Shown here: positions 51,818-59,413 of the stretch, in pieces
Layout: every line of letters starts with the position of its first letter
Numbering within the stretch: position 1 is the first letter of the stretch
From: Zwartia panacis
Lineage (GTDB): Bacteria; Pseudomonadota; Gammaproteobacteria; Burkholderiales; Burkholderiaceae_B
Length of the DNA: 64,000 bases
Reading direction: 5' to 3'
NCBI RefSeq assembly: GCF_030410395.1
Contig: NZ_JAUHHF010000003.1
Span: 124,001 to 188,000, forward strand
Position numbers and translations under genes: made by a program
Notes under the pieces: model-generated
What the model saw: only the letters and a program-made list of their open reading frames with translations
What the model was told of the DNA's origin: nothing
The model's database searches: none

Positions 51818-51991
51818 ATGACACGTAGAAACTCACCCAATGCCATCAAAACACTAGATGACCTTAGTGCACTATCCAGTATCGTGGTGGATAAACGCTT
51901 GGGCAAACGGGCTTCAGCAAAAAAGAGCAGGCGTAATCGCCATTACGAAAAGCAGTTCATCAGAAATACCCTTGCGCATCATTTGACTTAA
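51818..51991 (+). CDS. Small basic protein of unknown function
   Basis: 57 residues, strongly basic, with helical character in the first half (NAIKTLDDLSALSSIVVD) and RASAKKSRRNRHYEKQFIRN near the C terminus. No ribosome site of quality precedes the ATG, but the frame has Lys/Arg composition and codon use like a gene and is followed after 40 bases by the phosphatase gene. The remaining gap after the helicase (51647-51817) holds nothing I can identify. Confidence 0.5.
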   Translation: MTRRNSPNAIKTLDDLSALSSIVVDKRLGKRASAKKSRRNRHYEKQFIRNTLAHHLT

Positions 51992-52031
51992 GACAACTCT
52001 GAACAACAGTCGGACGCGTGACGCAATCAAA

Positions 52032-52520
52032 ATGAACAAAGCTGACTTTAAAATCTTATTTGTCTGCATGGGCAACACCTGCCGGAGTCCCATCGCAGAA
52101 GCTGTTTTTTCAAAAAAGCTTGCTGATAGAGATATCCTGCACAGGTTCAAAATTGACTCAGCGGGAACGCATAATTTTCATCCCGACACACCACCAGATG
52201 AACGAAGCCAGAAACATGCACTCAAGAGAGGATACGATCTTTCAAACTTGAGGGCTAGACCAGTTATTGAACGTGATTTTGAAGAATTCGATTTGCTTTT
52301 GACGATGGATTGGGATAACCGTGTGTTGCTGGAGGAAATGTGTCCTGCTTCACATCTTTATAAAATTCGGGGTTTGGCTGAGTTTTTGCAAACAACTCAA
52401 GCATCTGTCATACCTGATCCTGACTACGGAGGGGATCAAGGGTTTGAAGATGTACTGGATTTGATCGAAGAGGCTAGCGAAGGGCTGATGAAATTCTCAC
52501 TTCACAAGATAAAAGCATAA
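52032..52520 (+). CDS. Low-molecular-weight protein-tyrosine phosphatase
   Basis: 162 residues. The phosphate loop ILFVCMGNTCRSPIAEAVF has nucleophile Cys12 and Arg18, and VIPDPDYGGDQGFEDVLDLI holds the general-acid Asp. Complete and probably active. No exopolysaccharide kinase genes are nearby, so a free-standing role (small phospho-metabolite or protein dephosphorylation) is more likely than capsule control. Confidence 0.95.
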   Translation: MNKADFKILFVCMGNTCRSPIAEAVFSKKLADRDILHRFKIDSAGTHNFHPDTPPDERSQKHALKRGYDLSNLRARPVIERDFEEFDLLLTMDWDNRVLLEEMCPASHLYKIRGLAEFLQTTQASVIPDPDYGGDQGFEDVLDLIEEASEGLMKFSLHKIKA

Positions 52521-52582
52521 AGAAAATCAGCGCAGCAGTCATTGCGTTGACAGATGCTGATACCTGCTTGTCACAATAGCAA

Positions 52583-52604
52583 AATGTATCTACAATGTAT
52601 ACAC
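52583..52604. promoter_or_regulatory. Tandem 11-bp repeat before mazEF
   Basis: AATGTATCTAC (52583-52593) is followed directly by AATGTATACAC (52594-52604), with two mismatches and a spacing of one helical turn. It ends 17 bases before the mazE start, where MazE/MazF complexes usually bind to autoregulate. Confidence 0.55.
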
Positions 52605-52621
52605 TTGTTAGGAGTGCTCGC

Positions 52622-52864
52622 ATGGACGCAGTAATTCGAAAATGGGGAAATAGCCCCGCCCTTCGCTTGACAACAGCCGTATTAAAAGAGGCCGGACTTC
52701 AGCTCGAAGAAAGAGTGGACCTCAGGGTGTCAAAAGGCCAAGTGATCATCACAGCAATAGACAAAGTCGAGTACGACCTAGATATGCTTGTGGATGGCAT
52801 CAATGCTAGAAATACCCACGGTGAAATCAGCTTTGGTGCCCCCGTCGGCAAAGAGGCGCTCTAA
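52622..52864 (+). CDS. mazE: MazE-type antitoxin
   Basis: 80 residues from the ATG at 52622 (AGGAG seven bases upstream; an ATG at 52595 lies in the operator). The AbrB/SpoVT swapped-hairpin domain is MDAVIRKWGNSPALRLTTAV and ERVDLRVSKGQVIITA; the C-terminal ~30 residues form the flexible toxin-wrapping tail. Its TAA overlaps the mazF ATG by one base. Confidence 0.93.
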   Translation: MDAVIRKWGNSPALRLTTAVLKEAGLQLEERVDLRVSKGQVIITAIDKVEYDLDMLVDGINARNTHGEISFGAPVGKEAL

Positions 52865-53205
52865 TGCCGCGCGTTTATGTTCCAGATGCAGCTGATGTCG
52901 TTTGGCTAGAATTTGATCCGCAGGCAGGGCATGAACAAGCCGGACACCGACCAGCACTTGTCATCAGCCCTGCAACCTACAACAGCAAAACAGGTCTCAT
53001 GGTCTGCTGTCCGCTGACCTCTAAAATTAAAAACAATCCCTTCGAGGTAGTGACTCAGATTGACGGCGTCGATTGCGCAGTTCTGTCAGATCAAGTGAAG
53101 TCACTAGACTGGAAGGTCAGACGTGCGAAAAAGAAAGCCATCGTTCCTCCAATGGTCATGCTGCATGTCAGAGCGAAAATCAAAGCGTTATTAATGATCA
53201 AATAA
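52864..53205 (+). CDS. mazF: MazF-type endoribonuclease toxin
   Basis: 113 residues. DVVWLEFDPQAGHEQAGHRP with the conserved Gly-His-x-x-Gln-x-x-x-Arg-Pro, ALVISPATYNSKTGLMVCCP and DQVKSLDWKVRRAKKK are typical of MazF/PemK mRNA interferases. The Arg and Ser/Thr in the second strand region support activity. Its last 15 bases overlap the convergent VOC-family gene. Confidence 0.95.
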   Translation: MPRVYVPDAADVVWLEFDPQAGHEQAGHRPALVISPATYNSKTGLMVCCPLTSKIKNNPFEVVTQIDGVDCAVLSDQVKSLDWKVRRAKKKAIVPPMVMLHVRAKIKALLMIK

Positions 53206-53622
53206 ATTCTCAACCCACTGAGGATTCCAAACAACCTCCCAGAGGTGTCCGTCCGGATCCTGGAAATACCCTGAGTACCCACCCCAAAATGTGTCATGTG
53301 CGGGCTTGACGATAGTCGCCCCTGCCGTGGCAGCTTGAGTCATGACTGCGTCCACTTCGGCTTTTGAGGATACGTTGTGACCCAAGGTCATCTCGGTGGG
53401 GCAAGAACTGCCTATTGCGATCCCAGTATCCTGGGCGATACTCGCCCTGGGCCAGAGCGCGAGACGAAGACCCGGCTGCATATCAATAAACACAACAGCA
53501 CCATGCTCAAACTCTTGGCCAATGATGCCCTGTGTAGGAAAGCCGAGCCCGTCGCGGTAAAAGCGTAGCGACACCTCGAGATCCTCGACGCCGAGCGTGA
53601 TCACTGTGATGCGTGGTTTCAT
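53191..53622 (-). CDS. VOC/glyoxalase-family protein
   Basis: 143 residues with two beta-alpha-beta-beta-beta units: VITLGVEDLEVSLRFYRDGL opens the first, and VSSKAEVDAVMTQAATAGAT with FWGGYSGYFQDPDGHLWEVV the second. The ending DPDGHLWEV is the usual metal-ligand (Glu) strand. Substrate unknown (small-molecule isomerase, dioxygenase or resistance protein). Its 3' end overlaps mazF tail to tail. Confidence 0.9.
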   Translation of the reverse strand: MKPRITVITLGVEDLEVSLRFYRDGLGFPTQGIIGQEFEHGAVVFIDMQPGLRLALWPRASIAQDTGIAIGSSCPTEMTLGHNVSSKAEVDAVMTQAATAGATIVKPAHDTFWGGYSGYFQDPDGHLWEVVWNPQWVENLFDH

Positions 53623-53691
53623 TGGCTGACTCCGTTCGGTGCATGACTAAATACGAATAACGAGCTTGACCGAATCTGTCAGTGTATTTCA

Positions 53692-53706
53692 GATCACGCT
53701 GTGATC
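53692..53706. promoter_or_regulatory. Palindrome GATCACGCTGTGATC
   Basis: A perfect 6-bp inverted repeat around GCT in the 202-base gap between the VOC gene and the peptide-type ABC operon. It is a candidate operator for the transporter operon. Its GATCAC/GTGATC arms resemble the CGATCA/TGATCG repeat before the dioxygenase gene, but the spacing differs. Confidence 0.4.
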
Positions 53707-53824
53707 CCTGCGCTTGAGATCATTGCACTTGCCGGGAGCCGTCACAAAACCTTCACACAACAGTAACCCAACGTACATCTAGCCTCTTTAAAGTTGCTTT
53801 CAGTGCTCTCAACTGGAATCAACG

Positions 53825-55492
53825 ATGACATTTTCACTTCCCCGTTTAGCCAAATACCTCACGCTGGCATTTGCCGGCGTCACATTGACCGCTCAAATCG
53901 CAAACGCGCAATCCGCTGTGCCGGACAATCGTCCAGTCGTACGTGTCGCGGTTCAGCAGATTTCCAATAGCGGCGCGCTCGATCCCTTACGCGAACAGAG
54001 TAACGTCGGGACACGCGTACTGCCGATGATTTATGCCGGTCTGATCGAGCTAGACACCACCGGAGACCTAAAACCCAAAGCCGGGATCGCCGAATCCTGG
54101 AAGCGCATCGACGATCGCACGCTCGAGTTCACGCTCCGTCCTGGTGTGAAATTTCACAACGGTGATCCTGTCACAGTCGAAGACATTGCCTTCAGTTTTA
54201 GCCCTCAGCGCATGTTTGGCAATACCAAGCCCAGCATAGGCGTCGCAACGGCAAAACCTGCAGCAGCAGATGCCGCAGCAAATGAACCCACCTTTGCCAC
54301 CGGCCCCACACCTCCAGCCGAAGTCGTGGCGGTCGCACGCAACATCTGGCCTTCGTTGATCGGCGTTGAGATTGTCGATGACAAAACCGTGCGTTTGGTC
54401 AATGCCTTGCCAGACTTGACGCTTGAAGGTCGTCTGGCGCGCCTGGGCTCCGAGATCATTTCCAAAAAGGCCTATCTGGCGGCCAAGGACTGGAACACCT
54501 GGGCGCAACAGCCCATCAGCGCGGGTCCTTTCAAGGTTAAAGAGCTCAAGCAGGATCAGTCCTTGGTGCTGGTTGCCAACGACGACTACTTTGGTGGCAA
54601 ACCCAATGTGCGTGAGATCCGCTATACGGTCGTACCTGAGGTGTCCTCGCGCATCAATGGTTTGATTTCGGGTCAATATGATTTTGTGACGGATATTCCA
54701 CCCGATCAGTTCAAGCTGATTCAAAACAATCCAAAATTCGAAATCTCTGGTGGCCCGGTGATGAATCACCGCTTGGTGGTGTTTGATAAAACGCACCCAG
54801 TTCTGGCGAATCCCAAGATCCGCCAGGCCATGTCGCACGCGATTGACCGCAAAGCCATCGTGGACGCGCTGTGGGGTGGCAAAACCACGATTCCGGCTGG
54901 TTTGCAGTGGGAATTCTACGGCGACATGTACATCAAGGATTGGGAAGTTCCCAAATACGATCCTGCCCTGGCTAAAAAACTGTTGAAAGAAGCCGGCTAC
55001 AAAGGCGAGCCGATTCCTTTCCGCACCATGAACAACTACTACACCAACCAGACACAGACCGATCAGATCATGCTCGAGATGTGGAAAGCGGTGGGTCTGA
55101 ACGTTCAGATGCAGATGGCGGAAAACTGGGCACAGATTTTTGAAAAAGGTCCAACGCGTGGTGTGCGCGGCTGGTCCAACTCCGCGCCCTTTAGCGACCC
55201 AGTCGGCTCAATGGTCAACCAGCATGGTCCGAATGGCCAGCAGCAGCGTATGGGTGAGTGGAGCAACGACGAATTCAACAAACTCTCTAACGTGCTGACC
55301 TCCTCGGTCAATCCGCAAGAGCGTCGTGAAACATTCGCACGCATGCTTGTCATTGCCGAACGCGAAGACCCGGCTTACACGGTCCTGCATCGTACCGCCG
55401 TGTTTTATGCCAAGCGTAAGGATTTTGGGTGGAAACCTTCGCAAACGTTCTTGATGGACTTCCGCGCGGACAACCTTCAGCCTCCAAAATGA
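53825..55492 (+). CDS. ABC transporter substrate-binding protein, family 5 (peptide/nickel type)
   Basis: 555 residues, signal peptide ending ANAQS. VRVAVQQISNSGALDPLREQ, LKPKAGIAESWKRIDDRTLE and GVKFHNGDPVTVEDIAFSF are family SBP_bac_5 landmarks, with IRQAMSHAIDRKAIVDALWG in the second lobe. It is the receptor for the following ATPase and permease genes. Given the phosphonate-monoester hydrolase at the end of the operon, the ligand may be an organophosphorus compound and not a peptide (inference). Confidence 0.93.
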   Translation: MTFSLPRLAKYLTLAFAGVTLTAQIANAQSAVPDNRPVVRVAVQQISNSGALDPLREQSNVGTRVLPMIYAGLIELDTTGDLKPKAGIAESWKRIDDRTLEFTLRPGVKFHNGDPVTVEDIAFSFSPQRMFGNTKPSIGVATAKPAAADAAANEPTFATGPTPPAEVVAVARNIWPSLIGVEIVDDKTVRLVNALPDLTLEGRLARLGSEIISKKAYLAAKDWNTWAQQPISAGPFKVKELKQDQSLVLVANDDYFGGKPNVREIRYTVVPEVSSRINGLISGQYDFVTDIPPDQFKLIQNNPKFEISGGPVMNHRLVVFDKTHPVLANPKIRQAMSHAIDRKAIVDALWGGKTTIPAGLQWEFYGDMYIKDWEVPKYDPALAKKLLKEAGYKGEPIPFRTMNNYYTNQTQTDQIMLEMWKAVGLNVQMQMAENWAQIFEKGPTRGVRGWSNSAPFSDPVGSMVNQHGPNGQQQRMGEWSNDEFNKLSNVLTSSVNPQERRETFARMLVIAEREDPAYTVLHRTAVFYAKRKDFGWKPSQTFLMDFRADNLQPPK

Positions 55493-56490
55493 TGTTTGAC
55501 AGAAACCCAGTCAAAAAACAGACTCCCGAGACGCTCTTGAGCGTCAAGGGTCTGACCATCGCGTTTGCCAACGGTATCGAAACGCGCAAAGTAGTGCACA
55601 GTGTCGATCTCGAGATTAAAAGAGGGACGGCGCTGGGGATTGTGGGTGAATCTGGGTGCGGGAAAAGCGTCACCTGGATGGCGATGCTGGGTCTTCTAGG
55701 GCCCAAAGCCCGTGTCTCGGGGAGCGCCAAGCTCTCTGGACAGGAGCTGATCGGCATGGACGACCGCCGACTCTCTGAAGTCCGTGGTGGCAAGATCGCC
55801 ATGATTTTTCAGGATCCAGCCTCTTGTCTGAATCCCGTGCACCGCATTGAAAAACAGCTTGCCGAAAGTTTGGCGCTGCACAGGGGGCTCCATGGCGACG
55901 AGGCGCGCCGAGTTTCTCTGGATTTGCTCGATCGGGTGCAAATGCCCAATGCCAAGCAACGCCTGAGCGCTTATCCGCATGAGCTTTCTGGCGGCATGAA
56001 TCAACGCGTCATGATCGCGATGGCGCTGGCTGGCGAACCTGATTTACTCGTAGCTGACGAACCGACCACGGCGCTTGATGCGACCGTGCAGGCGCAGATT
56101 CTGGATTTGTTGAATCAGTTGCGCAAAGATTCCGATATGGCGCTGGTGCTGATCTCCCACGATCTGGGCGTGATCGCCGAGGCCAGCGAACGCGTCGCCG
56201 TCATGTATGGTGGCCGAATTGTCGAGCATCTGCCCACCGACGATTTGTTCACTCGAGGTCATCACCCCTACACCAACGGACTCTTGGCTGCGATGCCTTC
56301 GCTTGAGTCCGAACAAACCTCGCTCAAGGCGATTCCGGGCCAGGTCCCCACCGCCGGCACGGCCTTTAAAGGTTGCAGCTTTGCGCCACGCTGCGATTTC
56401 ACCCGTGACGACTGTCATCGCATCCTGCCCGTTCTGCGCAGGGTCCATGCCGATCATCGTGTGGCGTGCCACGTAGAGAGAGCAGCATGA
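55489..56490 (+). CDS. Peptide-type ABC transporter ATPase (DppD-like)
   Basis: About 333 residues. The ATG overlaps the receptor stop (ATGATG at 55489; the second ATG is equally possible). Walker A is GESGCGKSVT, the signature is LSGGMNQRVMIAMAL, Walker B is LLVADEPTTALD and the switch His is in LISHDLGV. The C-terminal oligopeptide region has GCSFAPRCDFTRDDC with the Cys pattern of this family. It overlaps the next ATPase gene by four bases. Confidence 0.94.
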   Translation: MMFDRNPVKKQTPETLLSVKGLTIAFANGIETRKVVHSVDLEIKRGTALGIVGESGCGKSVTWMAMLGLLGPKARVSGSAKLSGQELIGMDDRRLSEVRGGKIAMIFQDPASCLNPVHRIEKQLAESLALHRGLHGDEARRVSLDLLDRVQMPNAKQRLSAYPHELSGGMNQRVMIAMALAGEPDLLVADEPTTALDATVQAQILDLLNQLRKDSDMALVLISHDLGVIAEASERVAVMYGGRIVEHLPTDDLFTRGHHPYTNGLLAAMPSLESEQTSLKAIPGQVPTAGTAFKGCSFAPRCDFTRDDCHRILPVLRRVHADHRVACHVERAA

Positions 56491-57566
56491 CACCTTTACT
56501 CAAGGCGACTCAGGTCAGCCGCAACTTTAGCGTCAAAGACTCCAAAACCAGGTTTGCCAAGCCGCGCATCCTGCGTGCGGTCAATCAGATCTCGCTTGAA
56601 CTCAACGCAGGCCAAACACTCGGTCTCGTCGGGGAGTCTGGCTGTGGCAAATCCACCCTCGCCCGCATGCTGATCGGTTTACTTCCGGCCTCGAGCGGGG
56701 AGATCACGTTTGCGGGTCAGCCGATTCAGGCTAAACGTAATGCGCACTGGCGCGCGCAACGCCGGGACATGCAAATGGTTTATCAGGATCCGTTAGCAGC
56801 TCTCGATCGTCGTCTCAAGATTGTCGATCAAGTGCTAGAACCTCTCGTGATTCAAAACCTTGGCGATCGTGCTACGCAACTGGCTGCCACCCACGAGGCG
56901 CTCGAGTCCGTGGGTATCGGCGAGGATCTTTATGGTCGCTATCCCCATGAGCTCTCGGGTGGTCAGCGTCAGCGCGTAGTGATGGCGCGAGCCCTGGTGC
57001 TCAAGCCTCGTTTGCTGGTCTGTGATGAGCCTGTTTCAGCACTCGATCTGTCGATCCAGGCGCAAGTCATCAACCTTTTGTCCGACCTGCAAAAAAGTCG
57101 CAACCTAGCCATGCTCTTTATCAGTCACGACTTGCGTATCGTGCGTCATATTTGTGATGACGTGGCAGTGATGTACCTCGGGAAAATCATCGAACAAGGC
57201 CCTGCGGAAAAAATCCTCTCAGAGCCCGCTCACCCCTATACAGCCGCGCTGATATCGGCGGTATCTCATCCGAGTGGCGCACGTGGTACGAATGGCACTC
57301 TTGGGGCAACGGGTGCCACCGAGCCACGCAAACGGATTTTGCTCACGGGCGAACCGCCTAATCCGATTGATGTTCCGACCGGATGCGCGTTTCATCCTCG
57401 CTGTCCCAGCATGCTGGCACGCTGCAAGACTGAGACGCCAATTAAAACGATGCTCGACGGTCGACACGCTGTCGCGTGCCATCTGCATCAAGGTAGCGCG
57501 CCGCTTGTCTACGTCCCGTTGGCCACTGACTCCCTACCCCCATCACCACTCAAAGCTGCAGCCTGA
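56487..57566 (+). CDS. Peptide-type ABC transporter ATPase (DppF-like)
   Basis: 359 residues from the ATG at 56487 (ATGA overlap with the previous stop). Walker A GESGCGKSTLARML, signature LSGGQRQRVVMARAL, Walker B LLVCDEPVSALD, and GCAFHPRCPSMLARC at the C terminus. A Gly/Thr/Ala-rich insert (ARGTNGTLGATGATEPRKR) near residue 290 is unusual and probably a loop. Confidence 0.94.
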   Translation: MTPLLKATQVSRNFSVKDSKTRFAKPRILRAVNQISLELNAGQTLGLVGESGCGKSTLARMLIGLLPASSGEITFAGQPIQAKRNAHWRAQRRDMQMVYQDPLAALDRRLKIVDQVLEPLVIQNLGDRATQLAATHEALESVGIGEDLYGRYPHELSGGQRQRVVMARALVLKPRLLVCDEPVSALDLSIQAQVINLLSDLQKSRNLAMLFISHDLRIVRHICDDVAVMYLGKIIEQGPAEKILSEPAHPYTAALISAVSHPSGARGTNGTLGATGATEPRKRILLTGEPPNPIDVPTGCAFHPRCPSMLARCKTETPIKTMLDGRHAVACHLHQGSAPLVYVPLATDSLPPSPLKAAA

Positions 57567-58483
57567 TGAATTATTTACTGACTCGGGGCGCGCGCTCCGG
57601 ACTCACTGTTTTACTCGTCGTCACCTTCACCTTTTTTATCCTCCGAATGTCTGGCGATCCAGCCATGATGATTCTGTCCGCCGATGCGCCACCTGAGGCC
57701 ATCGAGGCCTTTCGCAAAAGTTGGGGACTCGACGCGCCACTCTCTCATCAATACTTTGGCTATCTGGGCAACATTCTGGCCGGCAATTTTGGCGTTTCGA
57801 TGCGCAATGGCGCCTCGGCCATGTCGCTGGTCCTAGAAGCGATCCCAGCCACGCTCGCGATTACCCTGCCCGCCTTTTTATTAAAGCTTTTACTCGGGAT
57901 TCCTGCCGGCGTATTTGCGGCGTTTCACCGCAATACCTGGATTGACCGCTTGATCATGAGTTTTTCTGTGGCGGGTCATTCGATGCCGAGCTTTGTCTTG
58001 GGTGTGTTGATGGTGTTGATCTTTGCGGTATCCCTTGGCTGGCTCCCCAGCGGTGGTTACGCCTCGTGGGGGCATGCCGTTTTACCCATCATCACGCTGT
58101 CGATCGGCGGCGCAGCGGTGCTCGCTCGCTATACCCGCTCGGCCATGCTCGAAGTGTTGGGTCAACCTTACATCCGGGCGGCTTCGGCCAAGGGACTGAG
58201 CTGGCGTCATGTCGTGATTCGTCACGCCCTGCCGAATGCGGCGGCACCTATTTTGACAATCACGGGTTTGATGCTCGGCGCGCTGATCGCCGGTGCGGTC
58301 GTCGTTGAGAGCGTATTTTCCTGGCCCGGAGTGGGTCGACTCATCGTCTCGGCAGTCGCCAATCGCGACCTCGCTGTCGTCCAGGCAGCCTTGCTGTTGG
58401 TGACCTTCAGCATGGTGGGCGCCAATCTGCTGGTCGATGCGCTCAACCTGATGATCGATCCCAAGATCCGGTCCTCGAAATAG
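57566..58483 (+). CDS. Peptide-type ABC transporter permease (DppB-like)
   Basis: 305 residues, about six membrane segments. TRGARSGLTVLLVVTFTFFI at the start, and the coupling motif YIRAASAKGLSWRHVVIRHA then LPNAAAPILTITG are typical of the B-type permease. Overlaps the previous stop by one base. It pairs with the C-type permease that follows. Confidence 0.94.
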   Translation: MNYLLTRGARSGLTVLLVVTFTFFILRMSGDPAMMILSADAPPEAIEAFRKSWGLDAPLSHQYFGYLGNILAGNFGVSMRNGASAMSLVLEAIPATLAITLPAFLLKLLLGIPAGVFAAFHRNTWIDRLIMSFSVAGHSMPSFVLGVLMVLIFAVSLGWLPSGGYASWGHAVLPIITLSIGGAAVLARYTRSAMLEVLGQPYIRAASAKGLSWRHVVIRHALPNAAAPILTITGLMLGALIAGAVVVESVFSWPGVGRLIVSAVANRDLAVVQAALLLVTFSMVGANLLVDALNLMIDPKIRSSK

Positions 58484-58492
58484 GAGCATCGC

Positions 58493-59377
58493 ATGAGCAC
58501 AATAACGGCTATCTCGACATTTACATTCAAAATCACCGCATTGTGCAACAATCTGCTTCGGTGTCCGACCATCGTGTTGATTGGCTGGATCTGGCTCGCA
58601 GTGATGTTGTTCATTGCTCTGTTTGCGGAGATATTGACTCCGTATGCCTACACCGCACTCGATTTATCGGCCAGGCTTCAGCCCCCCGTAGGCTTCGGCG
58701 GACAGATCAATCACCTGCTGGGAACCGATGAGCTTGGACGGGACGTCATGTCTCGACTCGTGACCTCGATCCAGATGAGCTTGCTGATTGCCTTTGCCAG
58801 CACCTTGATTTCCGCGACGATTGGTTTGACGCTGGGCTTTCTGGCGGCACGCTTCAGAGGTTGGGTCGAGCAAGCCGTGATGGTGGCGATCGATTTCCAG
58901 GCCTCGATTCCGTTTATGTTGATCGCACTCGCGGTTCTGGCGTTTTTTGGCAATACCCTGGTCCTGTTTATCTGTCTGATGGGTTGCCACGGCTGGGAAC
59001 GCACCGCGCGGATCACCCGCAACCTCACCGTTGCCGCGGTCGAGCAAGGCTATGCCAATGCCGTTCAGGCTCTGGGCGCAAGCACCTGGCGCATTTACTT
59101 TCGCCACATCCTGCCCAATATCGCCAGCACCTTGATCGTCAGCATGACGCTGACCTTTCCTGAGGTCATTTTGCTCGAATCCGGCTTGTCCTTTTTAGGA
59201 CTTGGCGTACAAGCCCCCCTGACAAGCCTGGGCAACATGGTGGGATATGGACGCGAATACCTGCAATCCGCGCCTTGGATCCTGTTGGCTCCGGCGGCAG
59301 TCATTGTGCTGACCACGCTTTCGATTTCTCTGGTCGGCGACTGGGTACGCGACAAGCTCGACCCGACCCTGCAATAA
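58493..59377 (+). CDS. Peptide-type ABC transporter permease (DppC-like)
   Basis: 294 residues. HLLGTDELGRDVMSRLVTSI is the C-type permease signature, and the EAA loop is ANAVQALGASTWRIYFRHIL. LESGLSFLGLGVQAPLTSLG precedes the last segments. AGGAG lies just before the ATG. It completes the importer. Confidence 0.95.
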   Translation: MSTITAISTFTFKITALCNNLLRCPTIVLIGWIWLAVMLFIALFAEILTPYAYTALDLSARLQPPVGFGGQINHLLGTDELGRDVMSRLVTSIQMSLLIAFASTLISATIGLTLGFLAARFRGWVEQAVMVAIDFQASIPFMLIALAVLAFFGNTLVLFICLMGCHGWERTARITRNLTVAAVEQGYANAVQALGASTWRIYFRHILPNIASTLIVSMTLTFPEVILLESGLSFLGLGVQAPLTSLGNMVGYGREYLQSAPWILLAPAAVIVLTTLSISLVGDWVRDKLDPTLQ

Positions 59378-59413
59378 ATACCGCTATTCATTTTCTTATT
59401 TGGAACTGGACTC

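Noticed and set aside
54068-54838. A 256-codon open frame on the minus strand inside the peptide-type receptor gene
   Set aside because: It is antisense to a clear signal-peptide-bearing receptor with full family motifs; the Cys/Gly/Arg-rich translation has no recognisable motif and the frame is a by-product of the GC-rich codon pattern.
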